From the NCBI GenBank assembly GCA_013400155.1, contig VXBM01000426.1:310001-374000 (forward strand): DNA of 64,000 nucleotides. The letters are read 5' to 3'. Positions 12,901 to 27,900 of the stretch are shown in pieces; the stretch's first letter is position 1, and the number at the start of each line of letters is the position of its first letter. Source of the stretch: Helopsaltes ochotensis (taxonomy: Eukaryota > Chordata > Aves > Passeriformes > Locustellidae). The notes beneath the pieces were generated by a model. The model saw only the letters and a list, made by a program, of their open reading frames with translations. It was not told the DNA's origin and made no database searches. The position numbers were made by a program, and so were the translations under genes.

Positions 12901-15900
12901 GGTGGTGCAACCAGCTTAAGTACTTGATGATCACCCTGTGCTGTTGTTTCAGTCGTTGTGTTCTTCTCTTATTTAACTATTTTCCTTGTTTTCCTTTTGT
13001 CTAGATGAGGGCTATTACCAAGGGGGAAAGTTTCAGTTTGAAACTGAAGTTCCTGATGCCTACAATATGGTGGTGAGTATTTGTTATGAGACTCATAGTT
13101 GTCATTTTAGATTTTCTTGGCAGGTAACAGGACTTCAGGGGGAACTTGGCATTGAGGCTGAGAAAAGATCTAGTGTCTCTTAGTAAGTCTGCAGCTGTCC
13201 AGAAGCTCTTGGAAATGCAGATGAGTCAGACCTGAGTGTCCTCCCTTCTGGCTGAGGTTCTGCTCTCTCCTGTTAATTATGAGACCTGCATTTAATGATT
13301 ATCCTCATTAAAAAGTTAGATATCTGAGAGTGAAATAAGTGAACCAAAAGGAAAAGGTTGACAGCTTTGTAATTTCCCCCCCACCCCCCCAATTTTCTGC
13401 TTTGTTGTCTTACTTTTGGTGTTGGTCGTTCCAAGTTCTTTCAGAGAGGCTGAAGGATGTGAAGGGGAGGATCCTGGAGAAGAGTTCCAGGGAAGATCTT
13501 TGGTTCCTGCTCAATTCAGCATTTTTGTGTAGTAGTTGCAGTCACAACTGGGTAGTGTTTGCAGTTGTGTGGGTTTGCCTGTGGGATGTTTTAAGTTCCC
13601 CTGAACTTTACCAAAGAATTTCATACTGTGACAGAGGTCACCCTTACTAACTTTTGTGAACTCACTTTATTTCCTTCGATTTTTGTATTTCGGTTGTTCA
13701 CCTAAACAACACTGCTGCAGGAAAGTGTTTGCTGTGTGGTAACAGGAGAGCTGAAGTTCAATTTTGATCAGAGTTTTTTGATTCTCAGCTCCCATAATTT
13801 AAGTCTCTAGTTTGTTATGGCTCCCTGCTCAGCACTGGCAGGAGAATCTACACTAAATGTTAATTAAATATTTTAAAATTTGAGCACCTCTCATCCAACA
13901 CAAAAATAAAAGGTTTTGGAAAAATGCAGGAGGTCAGGTTATTAATGCAAATGTGTGCTCCCCAATATTGAGGAAATTATGCCAAGGTTGTGGTTTGTTT
14001 CCTGCCAGGCAGAATGGGACTGAAACAAGTGATGGCTGTTTCCAGGAGAGCTTTGCAGACCTGCCAGGGGGCTGCCAGCCCACAGGCAAGGTCGGGCTAT
14101 CACAGCTCTGCACTGGCCAAAGGAGTGGATATGTGGAATTGTGATGTAGTGGAGGAGCTTAAAATAAATAAAGAAGAAAAATTTGGAAGATTTTGTATTG
14201 TGGCCTGCAGCCAAACCACTCCGTGCTTCGCTCTGTGCAGTGTTCAGCTTCAGCCACTTCACAGAACTTCTCCAGAAGTTCTTCAGAAACTGGTGGTGCA
14301 AAGTGGCAACAAATATCTCAGGGCTGGAGTGTAGTTCACCCCCCAGGAACTTGTATCCCCATCAGGGCCTCCTGGGGGAATTCTGTTTCTTCCAAACTGT
14401 AAAGGGAAGAGCTGGAGGCACAGTTGCAGGATGGTTTAGTAGAGTGCTTTGGGACTAGCTGGTGTCCAGAGAAAACATTTCCAATAACATTGATTCCACA
14501 TTTCTCTTAGGGGCCGCATGCCTTCTCTAGGTAAATTTTTTTCACTAGCAAAGTGTTACAGCTACAGGATGCTGATCAAATTAAGTATATAAATAATACA
14601 TAATTTATTTTTTTTCTTAAATTACAAGATCTGGTTGTACACCTGTCCTTTTAGAGTGCCAATTTATCAAGAACTGAAACTGTTAATTTTAAATGAGGGC
14701 TCCCAAAGAGGAAGTGGCTGCTTGGAAATGGAGAAGGAAGTGAATGTGGTTCACTGCTGTGCCCCCCTGGATCTACCTGTGCAGCTGGTGGTGTCTGAGG
14801 GGAAGGAGGAGTCTGAGCAAGGAAATAAATGGATTTTGGGAGCTTTGTTGTGCAGAGTGTCACAGGTGTTCAAGTGAAACATCATCCTGAGAAAACAAAA
14901 TCCCAGGATTTGTTGCTCTGGGGAGGGTTCAAAAATGACTTGGAATAAGTTCCAAGGAGAAGTTTTGCCTGAAGATAAATTTTATGGTAGGGCTGCAGTT
15001 GTCCTGTCTGTCTAAAAGAGAAAAAGGAGAGAGAGAAGAACCTTTGTCTTACTGTCAGGAGTGGGATTTTCTAACATTTAGCAATGAAAATCACTTTGAA
15101 AGGAGAAAGGAATTCTTTTGTTTCCACAGTACAAAAAAAAAAGGCACCAGTTAATTCACTGGTGAGAATTTGGGGATTTTTTTAAAAGAGTTTCTATGAA
15201 GCTTTTTGACTCATCAATACATTTCCTATTTGAAGGTGCATATGGTGGAAATTTACTCTTTATCTTGATTTAATGGCATGGAATAAATTCTGCTTTCCCT
15301 TGCTTGAGAACTAGACACTGTCTTTCAAAACAATGGGAAAGTGTAGCTAATGAAAAGCTTGTGCTGTTAGAAAACTTCTAAGGTGTTTTGGAGGTCAAAA
15401 AGTTTGAGACTGTTTTTGTGAGCCACTTAATTTTCAATAATGCCATGACTGATGTCCCTTGAGTTATTGCACGGAAATGAAGTGGAGGAAAGACAAAATC
15501 CGCATTTATCAATCCCAGATTTGTTCTGGGGATCAGTGTTTTTTCTTCCAGAACATCTCTTGTAGGTATGTTTCTGTTATCTCAGTGCCGTGCTTATTTT
15601 CTTACCTTTTCCACGGAGTCTTAATTAAAAAAATTTCTTTGAAAGGTAATTGGGAAGTTGGGAACGAAGGCAAAACACGTGATGCTGCCGTGCAAATACA
15701 GCTCTTTGTTTTGCCTCTTGATTGAAGACATCGGAAAAGGTGGAGGGAGATGGCTCCACATTTGTAATCTGTGATTTAATTGAAGTTCTGGAAGGTGCTG
15801 GTGTGTGCTGACGGATTCCAGGACAGTTCCTATCAGCCATAATCTGCCTGATTGAAAGCTGCAAGTCCTAATGGGAGAGCAGGGATAGAACAACGTGCTG

Positions 15901-18900
15901 TTGCTAAGCTACTGAAATTTTTATGTCCCACTCTTTATTTACTTCACAAAACTAGAGCAAAGGAGAGTGTACTTTAAAAATCTGTCTTTCAGAGCCCCAG
16001 TATGAAATTCGGAAATTTGGTGGCCTTGCCTGTGGCTTTTCATTTCAGTGTTTCAGATTCAGCTCTTGATGCATTCCTGTTCAGTTGTGAACACGAGGGT
16101 CTGTATTTAAAAGAAGTTATTTATTTGGTGTAGTTGATACCTTTGCATCCTCTGCTGTTTTTTAACAAATCCCTGATTTGAACAAGCCTTGGTGAAGTTT
16201 TTTGGTTTAAATTATTGTCTTAATAGTTAAGTATGAAGAAACTGAATGACTTAGAGTGTTTTCTTTTCCCTGAAGGAGTAAATTTCCTTGACTTTCTTAA
16301 AAGTTTTTTGTTTGGTTTTGGTTTTTTTTTCCCCCTAAGAAAAAGCCTAATACCAGCCCAGGTCTTTATAAAAAGTTGAGAAAAGCTAAAAGGACAGAGA
16401 GGCCTGGTTTGACTCCTGTAGATTATGTATCGTTGCCCTAAGCATACAAACCCAGACTGTGAATATCAAATATATTTGCCTTTTTCTGTTTTATGAGTTA
16501 TAACAGGGTTTTGTCTTAAAAGATAACACAGTAATTTGTTTTTTCTCCTGGCAGCCTCCAAAGGTAAAATGTTTGACAAGAATCTGGCACCCGAACATTA
16601 CAGAGACAGGAGAAATCTGCCTAAGGTAGGAACAACATCCTGTTGGAGTTCTTTAACTTGGAGGCTTCTCTTGTTGGATAAAACATTGGATGTAACTGTC
16701 GTCACAGGATTTTTTCCTGCTGATTCTGCATGTAACTTTTAGGAGCATAAAAAAAAAAATGTACTGAAAGTCTCATTCTTGCTGTGCTGTAGGTACCACA
16801 TAGAACCTGGCTTTTCAGGTTCAGCCTTAGTATTTTATTCTACTTGGGGTAAAAATGTAAAATCCAGCCTAAACAAAATGTAGTTGGGATTTTTTTTCTT
16901 CCCTCCCTTCCCTTGAATTGTCCTCAGGCCCTGAGGGAGGCTGTGAGGCTTTACCATTTAATGCCCAAGTATGTTAAGAGCTTGAAAATCCTTTATGCTT
17001 CAAAAAGGAAGGAAAAAAAAATGTTCCTTAAACTTTGACGGTAATTATTCTTTGTTTGCCCTTTGTCAATTATAATATTTAATATCCACTGATAAGACAC
17101 GTGTCAGTTGCGACAAAGCAGGGTTGGGGTCAAAATAAGTCAGGATGTGAAACCTGAAAGTTTACTCTGCCACAGTGAGAGGCTTCTGTTGCTGGGTGGT
17201 TTTCCTTGACAGTAAATGTTGCCTCTCCCAAATGAATTTGTGAAACTTTGCAATTTCTTCCTCAACATCTGATAGTGAAATTGGCCAGAAACCAAACAGA
17301 AGTGAGAAGCCTGCCTGTCATTTTTCAGGTTAACAGCACACAGAAGGAAAAGCAGATGAAGCAGAAGCAAAGCCGATAAGTGAGACTGAAAGCTGCTCTG
17401 AAAAGCCAGCGTGGTTGTCACTATGTTCAGCAAATCAGTACTTAAAGAGAAGCTGAATTTTTCCACTAGATGGAAAAATCATTTTTGTGCTGTGTTGAAG
17501 GTCCTGATGAAAATGAAGGTTTTTATTGCCCTTCCTAGGTAGGCCAGAAAACTTAAAAGTTCTGAGTGGAAGTGAAGGAATGAACAAGTGAGCTGCTTGA
17601 ACCAGGGAACAACAAATACCAGCCACCAAACCAAAGTTGAAGCTCCAGCTATAGCACAGCATCTTCTGAGGTTCAATAAAGCCTCACATTCATAAAATCC
17701 CAGAGTTGTTTGGCTTGGAAAGGACCTTAAAGCGCATCCCACCCCCTGCCTTGGGCAGGGACACCTTCCACTAGGAAGGTTGCTCCAGAAGGTTGCTCAG
17801 GTTGCTCAGGTTGCTCAGGTTGCTCCAAGACCCATCCAGCCTGGCCTGGAGCACTTTCAGGGATGGGGCAGCCACAGTTTTTCAATCTCTTTTAATGGTT
17901 TTAATTATAAGAGATGAATGTGGTGTTTGGAGCATCATAATTCTGATGAAGCGAAGGGATTTTCTCAGCATCTGCACTGAAAGAGTTTGGATTGTCAGAC
18001 ACCTTAACATATCAAGCCTTGGAAATGTCTGGCATGAAGAACTAAAATAATTGCTTTATGCCTGTTAGAGCATGCATGCTATGTATAGTAGCTGCAATCA
18101 ACTTACACGAGAGTCTTTGCATTAAAATAGCTTCGGTTATTTTTAAAAGCAGAAGAAACATCATCATCAGTGCTTTTCCTCCACATACCTCATGCTGTGG
18201 TATGTGTCGGTTTGGTAATCATCCCTGGATTAAAACATTCAAAATGGTTAAACTTGTGGTCAAGTTCTGGGCAGGAAAACTGGTGTTTTCCTGTGCTGTA
18301 TGGACTGCAGTTACCCTGGAGTGTATTATTAATGACAGATACTAATTAAGTCTGGCCCATACTGGATATCGCCTCCACTACACATGTGGATAGAAAAAAA
18401 TGGAGATTTCTCCAGGACTGATCTTCCCCTTACAGTAAATTGTAGTCACTTAAGCTGCAAATTGGGTCAGCTGGAGTTTCAGAAGGTTTTACACTTACTG
18501 GAATCATGCAGTTCCCACTTCGAGATGTTTTTGAAAGATCTCTTTAGGATGTGTGTATTTAAAAAGAAAAAGTTCCTCAAAGCTTTCTTCCATGCAGGAA
18601 TTAGTCACAGAATGAGAAGATATTTGTTGAAAGGAAAGCTTGAGCAGCTGACTGGTCACATCAGTGGCTGTTTTGGTTACTAAAGGTTCAGAAGCAGTGA
18701 TTTTGCAGTCTGCCCATAAGGAACCCAGATAGAAAGATTTGTTATCACAGGCTGGGAGGTCTCCTTAGATCTGGGAAAAGATTCTGTTTGGAAGCTTAAT
18801 GATCATTCCCAGCCTGTAGAAGAAAGAGGATGCTGCTCTAGGAACAATTTCTGTCAGCAAATGAGGAGTATTGAGCCAAAGGGACGCTTCTGTGTCTTCA

Positions 18901-21900
18901 CTGCTTCGCTGCCAGAGTGCCCTGAGAGGCCCAAGTGTCTCCTCACTCCTGGCTCTGGTGTCCCCAGCTGGAGATGTGCCAGGAGAGCTCTGAGGCCTTG
19001 GGAAGCTGCAAGGCTGTTCATGAGGCTGAGCTCATGCTCAGGTGCTCTGGCACCGAATATTTTTATGATTTTATTCTGTGTGTTACCTTCCTCCTCACGT
19101 GGAATTTCACTGTGAGGTGTATGGAGAGGCAAATGGAAGTACTGCCACACAGAGTGATAAGGAACAGACAAAAAGCAAGCTTTTCTTGCTTTTGCTTGTG
19201 TCATACAGACACAGGCTGCAGCAACAAGATTTGCACAAGTGGTAGTGGCACGTTTTATCTTTTTAAAGGCACAGAAATGAGAGGAGCAGCACAGTTCAGG
19301 TGGAATGGGCTTGTCCAGGTTAATCGTCCTGTTCCTAGGATCTCTGCACTGAACAAGGATTGAATTTCCTTGGATATAAACTTGCCATGTTCATTAAATA
19401 ACTACATAACCTGTATGGTCTAATCATCTACTGTAATTTAAAAATTACTTAATACATGTCAGCCTGGAAATTGCTCGAACCTAATAGTTTTAAGAATATT
19501 TCACTTTAACCCTGTCGTTTCAGTAGCAGAAGCTGCTGCTGGTGGGGAATTTCTGTGCTTTGCTGTGTGAGTTGGGAGTTTTAGATTACTCCTTACAGAG
19601 GAAGGTGGGATTGTGAAATGATGCCTCAAGGAGTTTTTTTAGGTTTTTTCCATTCAGATTATTACTTCTCAGAGCAAGACTCCAGCTTATTTCTCACTTG
19701 TGCTCTGATCCCCAATGCATCTCCTTCTCATAGCTGCTGAGGTTTGGATCTGAAAGGTCCAGAAATGCCTGAACACCTCAATGGTTTCTACTTGCAAATA
19801 GGTCAGCAGCTTCACGGGGCTTAATATGTACCATCATATGCTGGTCATCGAGAATTTCTGTACTGGATGTGTGCATAGAGAAAGTTCTGTATTTTATATA
19901 TTAATATTCATGGGTGCTTATATTAAAATTCAAGTTAGAGTTTGTAGGGAAGTTTTTCCTCTGGAGCAGACAGACTGAAACTGCTTCACTTCTTACATCT
20001 GCCTGTAGGAAGCTGAAGTCCTGTCATAGAATACAGGGTCATGATCCTCTCTTGGCTAATTAAATATCCCTCCCCAAAACGCCCTTTTTTGTGCCACTTC
20101 TGGTGAGAGATGGGTCATCCTGCAAGGCTGTCTCTACACCAGAGATCAGCATGTTCTAAAATGCATCAGGGAATAAAAAAAGGGTTCAGTGTTGAGCCTG
20201 TCTCAAGGGTTTCTGTCACACTTGTGCTGCTGGAGGAAAATAATTCAGGTGTTTTGACAGAGGTTGAGCTCAGATGGGGAGTTCTGTAATGACACTGTGT
20301 AGAAGGTAATTTTAGGCAAACGTCCCAACTCCTGGGTTTTAAAATTCCATTACCTGGATATAAATAGTGCAAGAATTAGATCTTATCTTGCAATTACTTC
20401 CTAATGTTTTCTGAGAAGGTTTCTGACAAAGGCAGTTTCAGCAGAAGTTGCTCTGTATAATATGTCTGTCTTTTTTGTTTTCCAGTTTATTGAGAGAACA
20501 CTCGATTGATGGCACTGGCTGGGCCCCAACTAGAACCTTAAAGGTACTGTTTCCTTTTGGATGTGTCCATCCAACTAGGGACATTTTTAAAAACCCTTTC
20601 CTGGCCTTAGAAAAAAAAGGGCTGGTGTGGTTTGCTCAAGGTTTTTGAGGTGAGGGTTTTATGTTTCAGCAAGTGTTGGTGGCAACAGTGGAACAGGCAC
20701 AGTGCTGCTTGTAGAAATGTTGGTGGTTTTGGTGTGGCAAACACAAGAGCATCCTGTGAGCAGCAGTCCATAACTCTGGTAATTTCCATGGGATAGATAT
20801 TCCTGACAAAATCATTGCAGGAATTCATCTTCCTGTTGCTGTTGCCAGGAATGCTGCCAGAATTGTTTCTTCCAGAGCTTTAACAACATTAGGTGGATAA
20901 AGGGTACGCATCAGGTGTTTGTCTCTTTCAAAAACCAAATTGAAAATGACCTTTATCTGATAACTTGGTTTGTTTCTTGGCACTGTGAATGAGATCTATG
21001 ACTTTCTTCATCTGTGAAATCATCTGAGGTGAGCATGAGACTTTCTGGAAATAGAATTAGTGTGTTGTTTTGTGGATTTTCTTAAATCTTTGCATCAGTT
21101 GGTGTGATGCTGTTTTGCCCTTTGTGTTTCTGTTTTCATCTCAGGTTAAATCAAGGATTTAACTACTTCTATTCCTGTATTTTCATTCAGAGAAAGTTTT
21201 TAGGCTACAAGTTTAAGCTTCAGCCATTAAAAAATCAGTACAAGTGGACAAGAAACACAAAAGACAGGAGCTTTTCCTGTGATTGTTGAAATGAAAGATT
21301 CAGCAAGAGAAAAGGAAGTAGTAGCTTAACTTCAAGAAGAAAAAAAAATCAGATGTCCTCCTTGGGTTTTTAGATTTTTTTAATATTGAAGCACTACAGT
21401 TGTGAGCTCACTTTTTACAGCTTTTCATCCCCACAAGGGGAACAGTGAGAATTTGCACAGAAGCGCTGTGGACAGCGATCCAGTCTTGGCCTGTTACGGG
21501 CTTGAAAGTCAGTATTTCATTGGTCAATAATATGAAGCCAGCCTGGTTTTCTGGAGGAATAGCACCCAGATCTGCCCAGTAAAGCACTCTGACCTATTCC
21601 TAAAGAATTAAATGGAGAGTGGGCATGTCCTTCTGCCACAAAAACTTGTTCCAAGGGCATTAGAAAAGCCATTCAAATAGAAAATACTCATGAGAAGCCC
21701 CATGCACAAACCATGCTGAATGCAGCTGCATGCTTGGAGCTCGTGTGCTTATTAACCCTTTAGGAGGCTCAAGTTTTTGATTGTGTCTCATTTCTGAATC
21801 CTTGTGGTGGCAGCAGAGCTCTTACATGAAAAATCCTTCAAAAATAAACTGCTGCGACCTTTTAAATATTTTTTTTTTAGCAACAAATGTGTAGAAACAT

Positions 21901-24900
21901 GAAGAAACTTTCTGAAATACAAATGCTAAATTGTCTGTAAAACTTACCTGATAAAATGTGTTTTTAACAGTGTGGAGGATTCTTAAAGGGGGAAGACCTA
22001 ACTCAGTTTTGTTTCCCAGCATTTTTTTGCACTTGATGGCATCTCACTGATCCATAATTGAATTCTCGTCAGGTTACCAAGTGTTGAGCTTTTTCTTTTT
22101 TCCCTTCTTTGTGCTTGGGAACACTGTGAAGAGCAGCCTGTGTGTGAGTGAAGGCACTAAAGAATGTGCTATTTCTGAATTCCTGCTTTAGATGCTTTCT
22201 TAAAATCAGGTTTTGAGCAGAATTGGGCTCTTACCTTAAAACAGATTTAAAACATTAACCTGCCAGCCTGTCTGTATACACACTTCTTAAATCACCTTTT
22301 TTTTATTCATGGAAACATTCCAGAATCCCAAAGCCTTAGAAAATTTCTGGTAGTGGTTGGTCTCCAGGCTGTAGATTGTGTGTGTGAACACTGCTGCAGT
22401 GCTTTCTAGCTGATCTTTGTCTCATCTTTTGCTCTTTTGTAGCTAAACATGGGTTAGCAACAGGAGCTCATTTACCTTTCAGTCTCCATTCTGTCATGCT
22501 CTGCATCATTTTATTGCATACTTTCCTCTCTGAAACACCTTATTCACAAAGCTGGACACTGCTGTAGTTACTTTGGGCCCTGCTCGGAGTGTCTGAGCTT
22601 GCTTTTCTCCTGTGTGTAGGTGTGATGGTGAAAATGAAAGTTTCCCAGGCAGAAAGCAAAGAGATGGCTTTAATTCCATTCTGTTCTCAGATTATTTTTT
22701 TTTTATATCACCGGAAACACCAGCTGTTAAATACCTCATGTGACTTCACACTGTTGCTGTTACTCTGCTACTCCGCTTTGTAGCGTTCAGTAATTGCAAT
22801 TTCAAGCTCCAAAGTGCTTCAGTAGCTCCCGTTAATCCTCAACATGTACCTTATTTACCAGGATTATCTCCTGCCTAGCTGAGTTAGTTCTCCTTGATAT
22901 TCCTCAGCTCTGTCCTAAGTCCTTTTCATTTTGCTATGAAAACACCTCAGGTTCTTGATTTTAAGAACTGAACAAGTGGATCTGTGTTTTAAATGCCTGA
23001 TAAGTTCTGAAAGTCAAGCTCCTTCTGCAGTTATCTCTAAAAAAACTGCGACTTGAAATTGGTTCGTAAAGCAGTGGCTGATGGATGGTTCTTCAAAATA
23101 ATCAAACCATGCTTGGGCAACTCTGTGGAGGGCTGAGCATGTGAACATTAAAACCTGTGTTTAAAAATGTGTGAAGGATGTTCAGAGGGAATATTCATCC
23201 TTTTTCTTCTTTCTGTATCTGTGTTCTGATAGAAATCCAGCCGGGCTCAGGCAGCTGGGCTGTTTTTTGGAGGGTTTCCATGTGTGTTAGGTGTGTGTGC
23301 ATTTTGGTTTTTCACTGAGGTAGTCCAAACTGCTGGGTTTTGTCATTTTTATGTTACTGCTGTCAGGAGAGATGGGAGCAGGAGTGGGAAACATCCAGGT
23401 AGTCTGAAACTACAGATCTGCAGACAGCTTTTCATGCCCACCTACAGGAAACCACTGTTTCTTCAGGAATTTCTCTCCCATAACTCCAGATCATAGGTTA
23501 ATAAATATCTGTCTGAGCTATTAGATTAGGTGATCTAAGAGGAATTAAGACTCATTTCCAGTAAACTATTGCTACGTGGAGTTGATCCTTAAGAGCCTTG
23601 CTTATTTAATTAGTGTTTTAATACTAAATGGCAACGTTTTGTCCTGTTTGCTTCACTGGTTCTGCCCTTGTCTTCAGGCAGTGGAATGACTTCATTTGGA
23701 ATCATCCAAATGTCAAACTGAGCTCTTGGAGAAATAAATCACCGAGGGTCGTGACTTCATTTTTCCAGTGTACCTCAATGTTTAAGCATCAACCTGAGGA
23801 GTTTTGAAAGTACAAAACTTTCACCCATCATCTTAAGGAAAATAGATGGTCTGCTGTCAAAATCATCTGTAATTAGTGTAGAGGAGTATTTTGAACTGAC
23901 AATAAAATAACTGTCACTGCCTTGAGGATGAAGGGAAAACAGAAATCTGTATGCTTTATGTTACATAAATTCTTGCTGCTCAGGCTGTTTTTCTCAGCAT
24001 TCTGATAACACTGTACAGCTGTTGATTTATTCCAATCCTGTTTTGGAGTTGGTCTTTTTATGTGTCTTCCTCACCTCTGAAAACTGAATAAGCCCAAGAC
24101 AAAAACTTCAGACTCAGTATTTGGAAAGAGAAGCTGTAAACCACTGAAGACAATCTTCTGTGTAGATCTGACATTCAGCTTTTGCTTAAAATAAGCTTCA
24201 GGAAATATCTTTCCAGGGATATGTTGTGTTGTATTTTGACTTCATTATAAATTGGCTTTATCAGTTTTGTAAGAAGCGATTTATTTCTTTCCCCTCCATA
24301 CGTGCCCAGGCTGCTGAAAATAACACAACTCAATGTCTTCTAACAGCTTTTGCTTCAGAAAAGATTGGCAGAATTGTAATTTTCTCTCTTGCATGTCCCC
24401 TGGCAAAGCCAAATCTTTGGTTTGGTGCAGTAGCTGTTATTATGAGCTTATGAATCAGGAGAGCTGAGGTACCTCAGTAAGTGTAATTAAGCCATGCTTG
24501 TTCTCCCCAGATTGTTGATTTCTGAATATTCCATTTGTGTCAGCTTTAATGCTATGAGCAGACTGGTCTCCAGAGGGTGGTGGCTTCAGTGTTATCACTG
24601 CGGTGTAGTTAATTAAGAAACTATCAGAGAATTCCCCAGGGAACAATTTACACAGGATTATTCACTTGCCCTGAAGTAACCACGGGGACAAATGTCAAGG
24701 AGTCAGTGACAAAGTGAGGGGTTTGAGAGGAGTGCTCCTGCATACTTGGCAGTTCACAGCTGGCTCGGTCTGGGAGAGGAACAGGCTGGAATTGTTCCTG
24801 TTTTCTTTCCCCTCCTATATTTAAGTACAAAAGAAATGGTTTTCCAGCCTTCCTCCTTGTTTTGTGTTTGCTAACTGGAGCAGTTTATGCCTTTTAAGTT

Positions 24901-27900
24901 ACCCAAAGCTCTGCAGGGAGCTGCTGTTGTGTTTGGGTGGGAAGCAGGGGCAGGGATGGCAGGCGCAGGACAGCTGAGGTGGCTTTGACTTTATCACCTT
25001 CTTCTAAGTGGAAACAATGTTTTTCAACTTTTGCAAGATTAGAGAGAAGCAGGAGAGGAAATATAAAAGGAAATTTTATTTGGGGGAAGACAGTTTAGGA
25101 GGGAAGGAGTTTTTTCATAAGCTAAAAAGTGCCTACATCTCTGGAAGGGAAACATTTTCTTTTGGATTCCCAGGACCAGTGATAAATTTGGTGGGGTGGG
25201 ATGAAATGTGCTTGGTTTTTTAGGCTGCAGGGCAGAGAGGAGGAAGCTGGGCTTGTTTTTAAGAGATGGTGGAAGAAGGGGAAGGGAAGAGGAAAACTAC
25301 CTTGGGGGGATGTATAGGCAGAAAAGACAGCTGAGAGCTGCCCCAGGACTCGGCCATGCTTGGCCTGGACTAGAGCAAGCTGAGCTTTGGAATGGCATTT
25401 CCAGCCCTTTTTAAAACAAACCAAAAACATTTGCTTCTGTCTTGTGCTTGCATAAAAGACCGCTGCTCCATTTCTTCATCTGACTGGGTTAAATTGCTCG
25501 TTTATAAAAAATTGTTTAGCAAGGAGCTTTGATTTGGTCAGTCTGTTAGATCAGAAATGCTTCTTGGATCTCTTAAGAGAATTTCTGTGATTGGAAGTTT
25601 GTTGAGTGCTTTTGTCTGGTTTGCTCTCGTCTTAAACTAATGTATTGAGTATACTTTGCCTGTTAAAGGAAAAAATCTTAATTTGCCATTTCCATGTTTG
25701 CGCTCTCTCCAGAAGTGCTTGTGGTTGTCTTTCTGAAGCCCTTGTCTGTGGCATGGTTTCAGTGGCTTTTGTGAAGTGGTTCTGAGAACTGTCACTTGGC
25801 AAGATCAGTGACTGAGTGAGGACCTCCTGGAAAGGCAAAGCTTTGAGTCTCCCTGGCCTCAGGAGAGGCTGTTTCAAATGCTGCTTTGAGAGGATTTTGA
25901 GTCACTGCTCTTGAACTTCAGACGCTGGTGCAGCAGCAGGTTTTTTCTCCTCGTTTGGCATGCCATAAATAAATCTGTGGGCAGGAGTTTAGCGTAACTT
26001 TTCACTCAGATGCAGCACAAAAATAGTCCAGAGTGAAAAGGGACAATTATAAAGGGGTGTTTACAACAGTCTGTTGATCTTCTGACTTGCTTGTGTTGAC
26101 TTCCCCATGCTCCAGCCCAGAATGGTGACAGTGCCACGGAGCAGAGTGTGCTTCCCTCGTAATTCCCTGTTCCCCTTATCCACTGTGGATTTAGCCAGGT
26201 ACTGCTGGGCTTGGGAACCCCAGTTCTTGATTTCAAATGCCATCATTGCCTCCTCTGAACTAGCAGAAGAGATGTGAATTAAACCCACTTGCATATCCAA
26301 GGCCTTGGACTCCCAAAGGTGTGACATCTCAGCTGACAGGAAATCTCTGGGATACCAAACAGGGAACAGCCTGGGCACGGCTGAAGCAGGAACCAGATAA
26401 AGCAGCTGAAGGAATTTGGCAGCCCTGGCTGCAGGTCCAGCCTGGGCAGGTACAAAAAGCAGGTTTGGTACAAAAGCAGAGGCTCTCAGCTTTGCTCTGT
26501 GGCTGCCCCTCAGCAGTGGTGCCCTCATCCTCATTGTAACTTTGATGTTAACCACAGAGCAGAAATTGGATGAAAAGCAGCTTTGCAAAGGAAGCAGCTT
26601 TTTCAGGTGTAGGTGTCTGAGCTTGTACAAGGAGGGTCTCACTGAAGTGCAGCACCATCAAGGTGTGCACCATGAACATTTTCAGTGTTCCACCTGCCCT
26701 GCTCCTGCCTGTGAAGATAACCTTTAAAAATTCCTGAATTCGAGTTTCAGATTATTTAAGCCACAGGTTCGGTAAATATTTGAAGCCAAGCCTGATGCTT
26801 TGTTACTCTGAAGGAGAATAGAAGTTTCGAAGCTGTTAAATCTGACAAGATCTTCAGTGGCTTGCACATCCTTTAAGTTCCTCAGGAAAACCCCAAGCAA
26901 GCAGCTAGGCCTCTAGTGCTTGTCTGCATGCAGCCAACAGCTCTGCTGAAGTCAGTAATGCAGGGTCATTATTTCTGCAAGGTTGAGTTCTTCAAATATG
27001 AAATACTTGCTTCACTTTTGCTTATCTGTTCTATCCCACTTCCCTTTCTCAATATCCTAGATTTAAATCCAGGCTAGCCTCAAGCTCATTACAAAAAGTA
27101 ATTGCCCTCTGGTAGTAATTTAGCATTATTTTTTATGGAGCCATGCAAGGCTGTAAAATGAATCCAGCAAATCATTGAACTTGAATAGATGGAAACATCA
27201 AAAATGGTATTAAGACTTTCACAGGTAAATTATTCAGTAATAATAATAATAATCCTGTTATGCTTCGTGGTGTCTAGAATGGCAGTGGAAATGTACAGCG
27301 TTCTGACAAGTTGTTCCTGTACAAAGGCTTTTGTTGTTCTTTTTTGTTTGGTGTCTCCTTTTTTGTTTTTTAACAGAACTCTGTAAAACCAGCCCAAATG
27401 ACTCAAGCACCCCAAGCATTAAAACCAGGGTTCAGCAAATAAGAACTGGGGAGCAGGTGATTATATAATGGGAAGATACGGGATCACATCTCATTTTTGA
27501 GCTGCAGCATTTACTTGTGTGAGGTATTGGAGCCTGTGTTGGACAAGAAGGAGTTCTGTCTGGAGAGAGCTCTGCTGGTGTCTGGGGAGCATCTGGCAGA
27601 CCAGGGGGCTCAGCACTGCTCAGTGTAAGGAGCTCTTGCGGATTTTAGAAGGCACTGGCTTGCTGCTGGCTTGCTCCTTTTTAGGCATGCTGGTGCTTGA
27701 AGAGCTGTGGAGAGTCTGTAACCCTGGGAATTCAGGTTTGGCATGCAGGATCTAGAAATGGTCGGACCCCAAAGTGTTCATGTGACCTTGTACCTTTTCA
27801 GGGTGGTTTTAATGCTCAGTGTTGTGATTCTGCATCACATTCTGCAACTGCAGCCTGCTGTCTCATGATATAGGTAGAAGGCAACTTCTAAAAATGTCAT

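Larger units (their letters stand above)
7863..13004 (+). other. UBE2F: UBE2F intron
   Basis: 5.1 kb GT-AG intron. It contains an AT-palindromic patch (10,978-11,034) and a short degenerate minisatellite (11,661-11,720). No other gene or clear transposon is seen. Confidence 0.9.
16626..20485 (+). other. UBE2F: UBE2F intron
   Basis: 3.9 kb GT-AG intron following the active-site exon. It contains a CR1 fragment with an internal 9-bp tandem expansion (17,690-17,880). No gene seen in the rest. Confidence 0.9.

Noticed and set aside
26061..26642. 193-codon minus-strand open frame
   Set aside because: Unusual length for AT-rich sequence but no domain, and it overlaps open frames in several other frames. 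Treated as chance.
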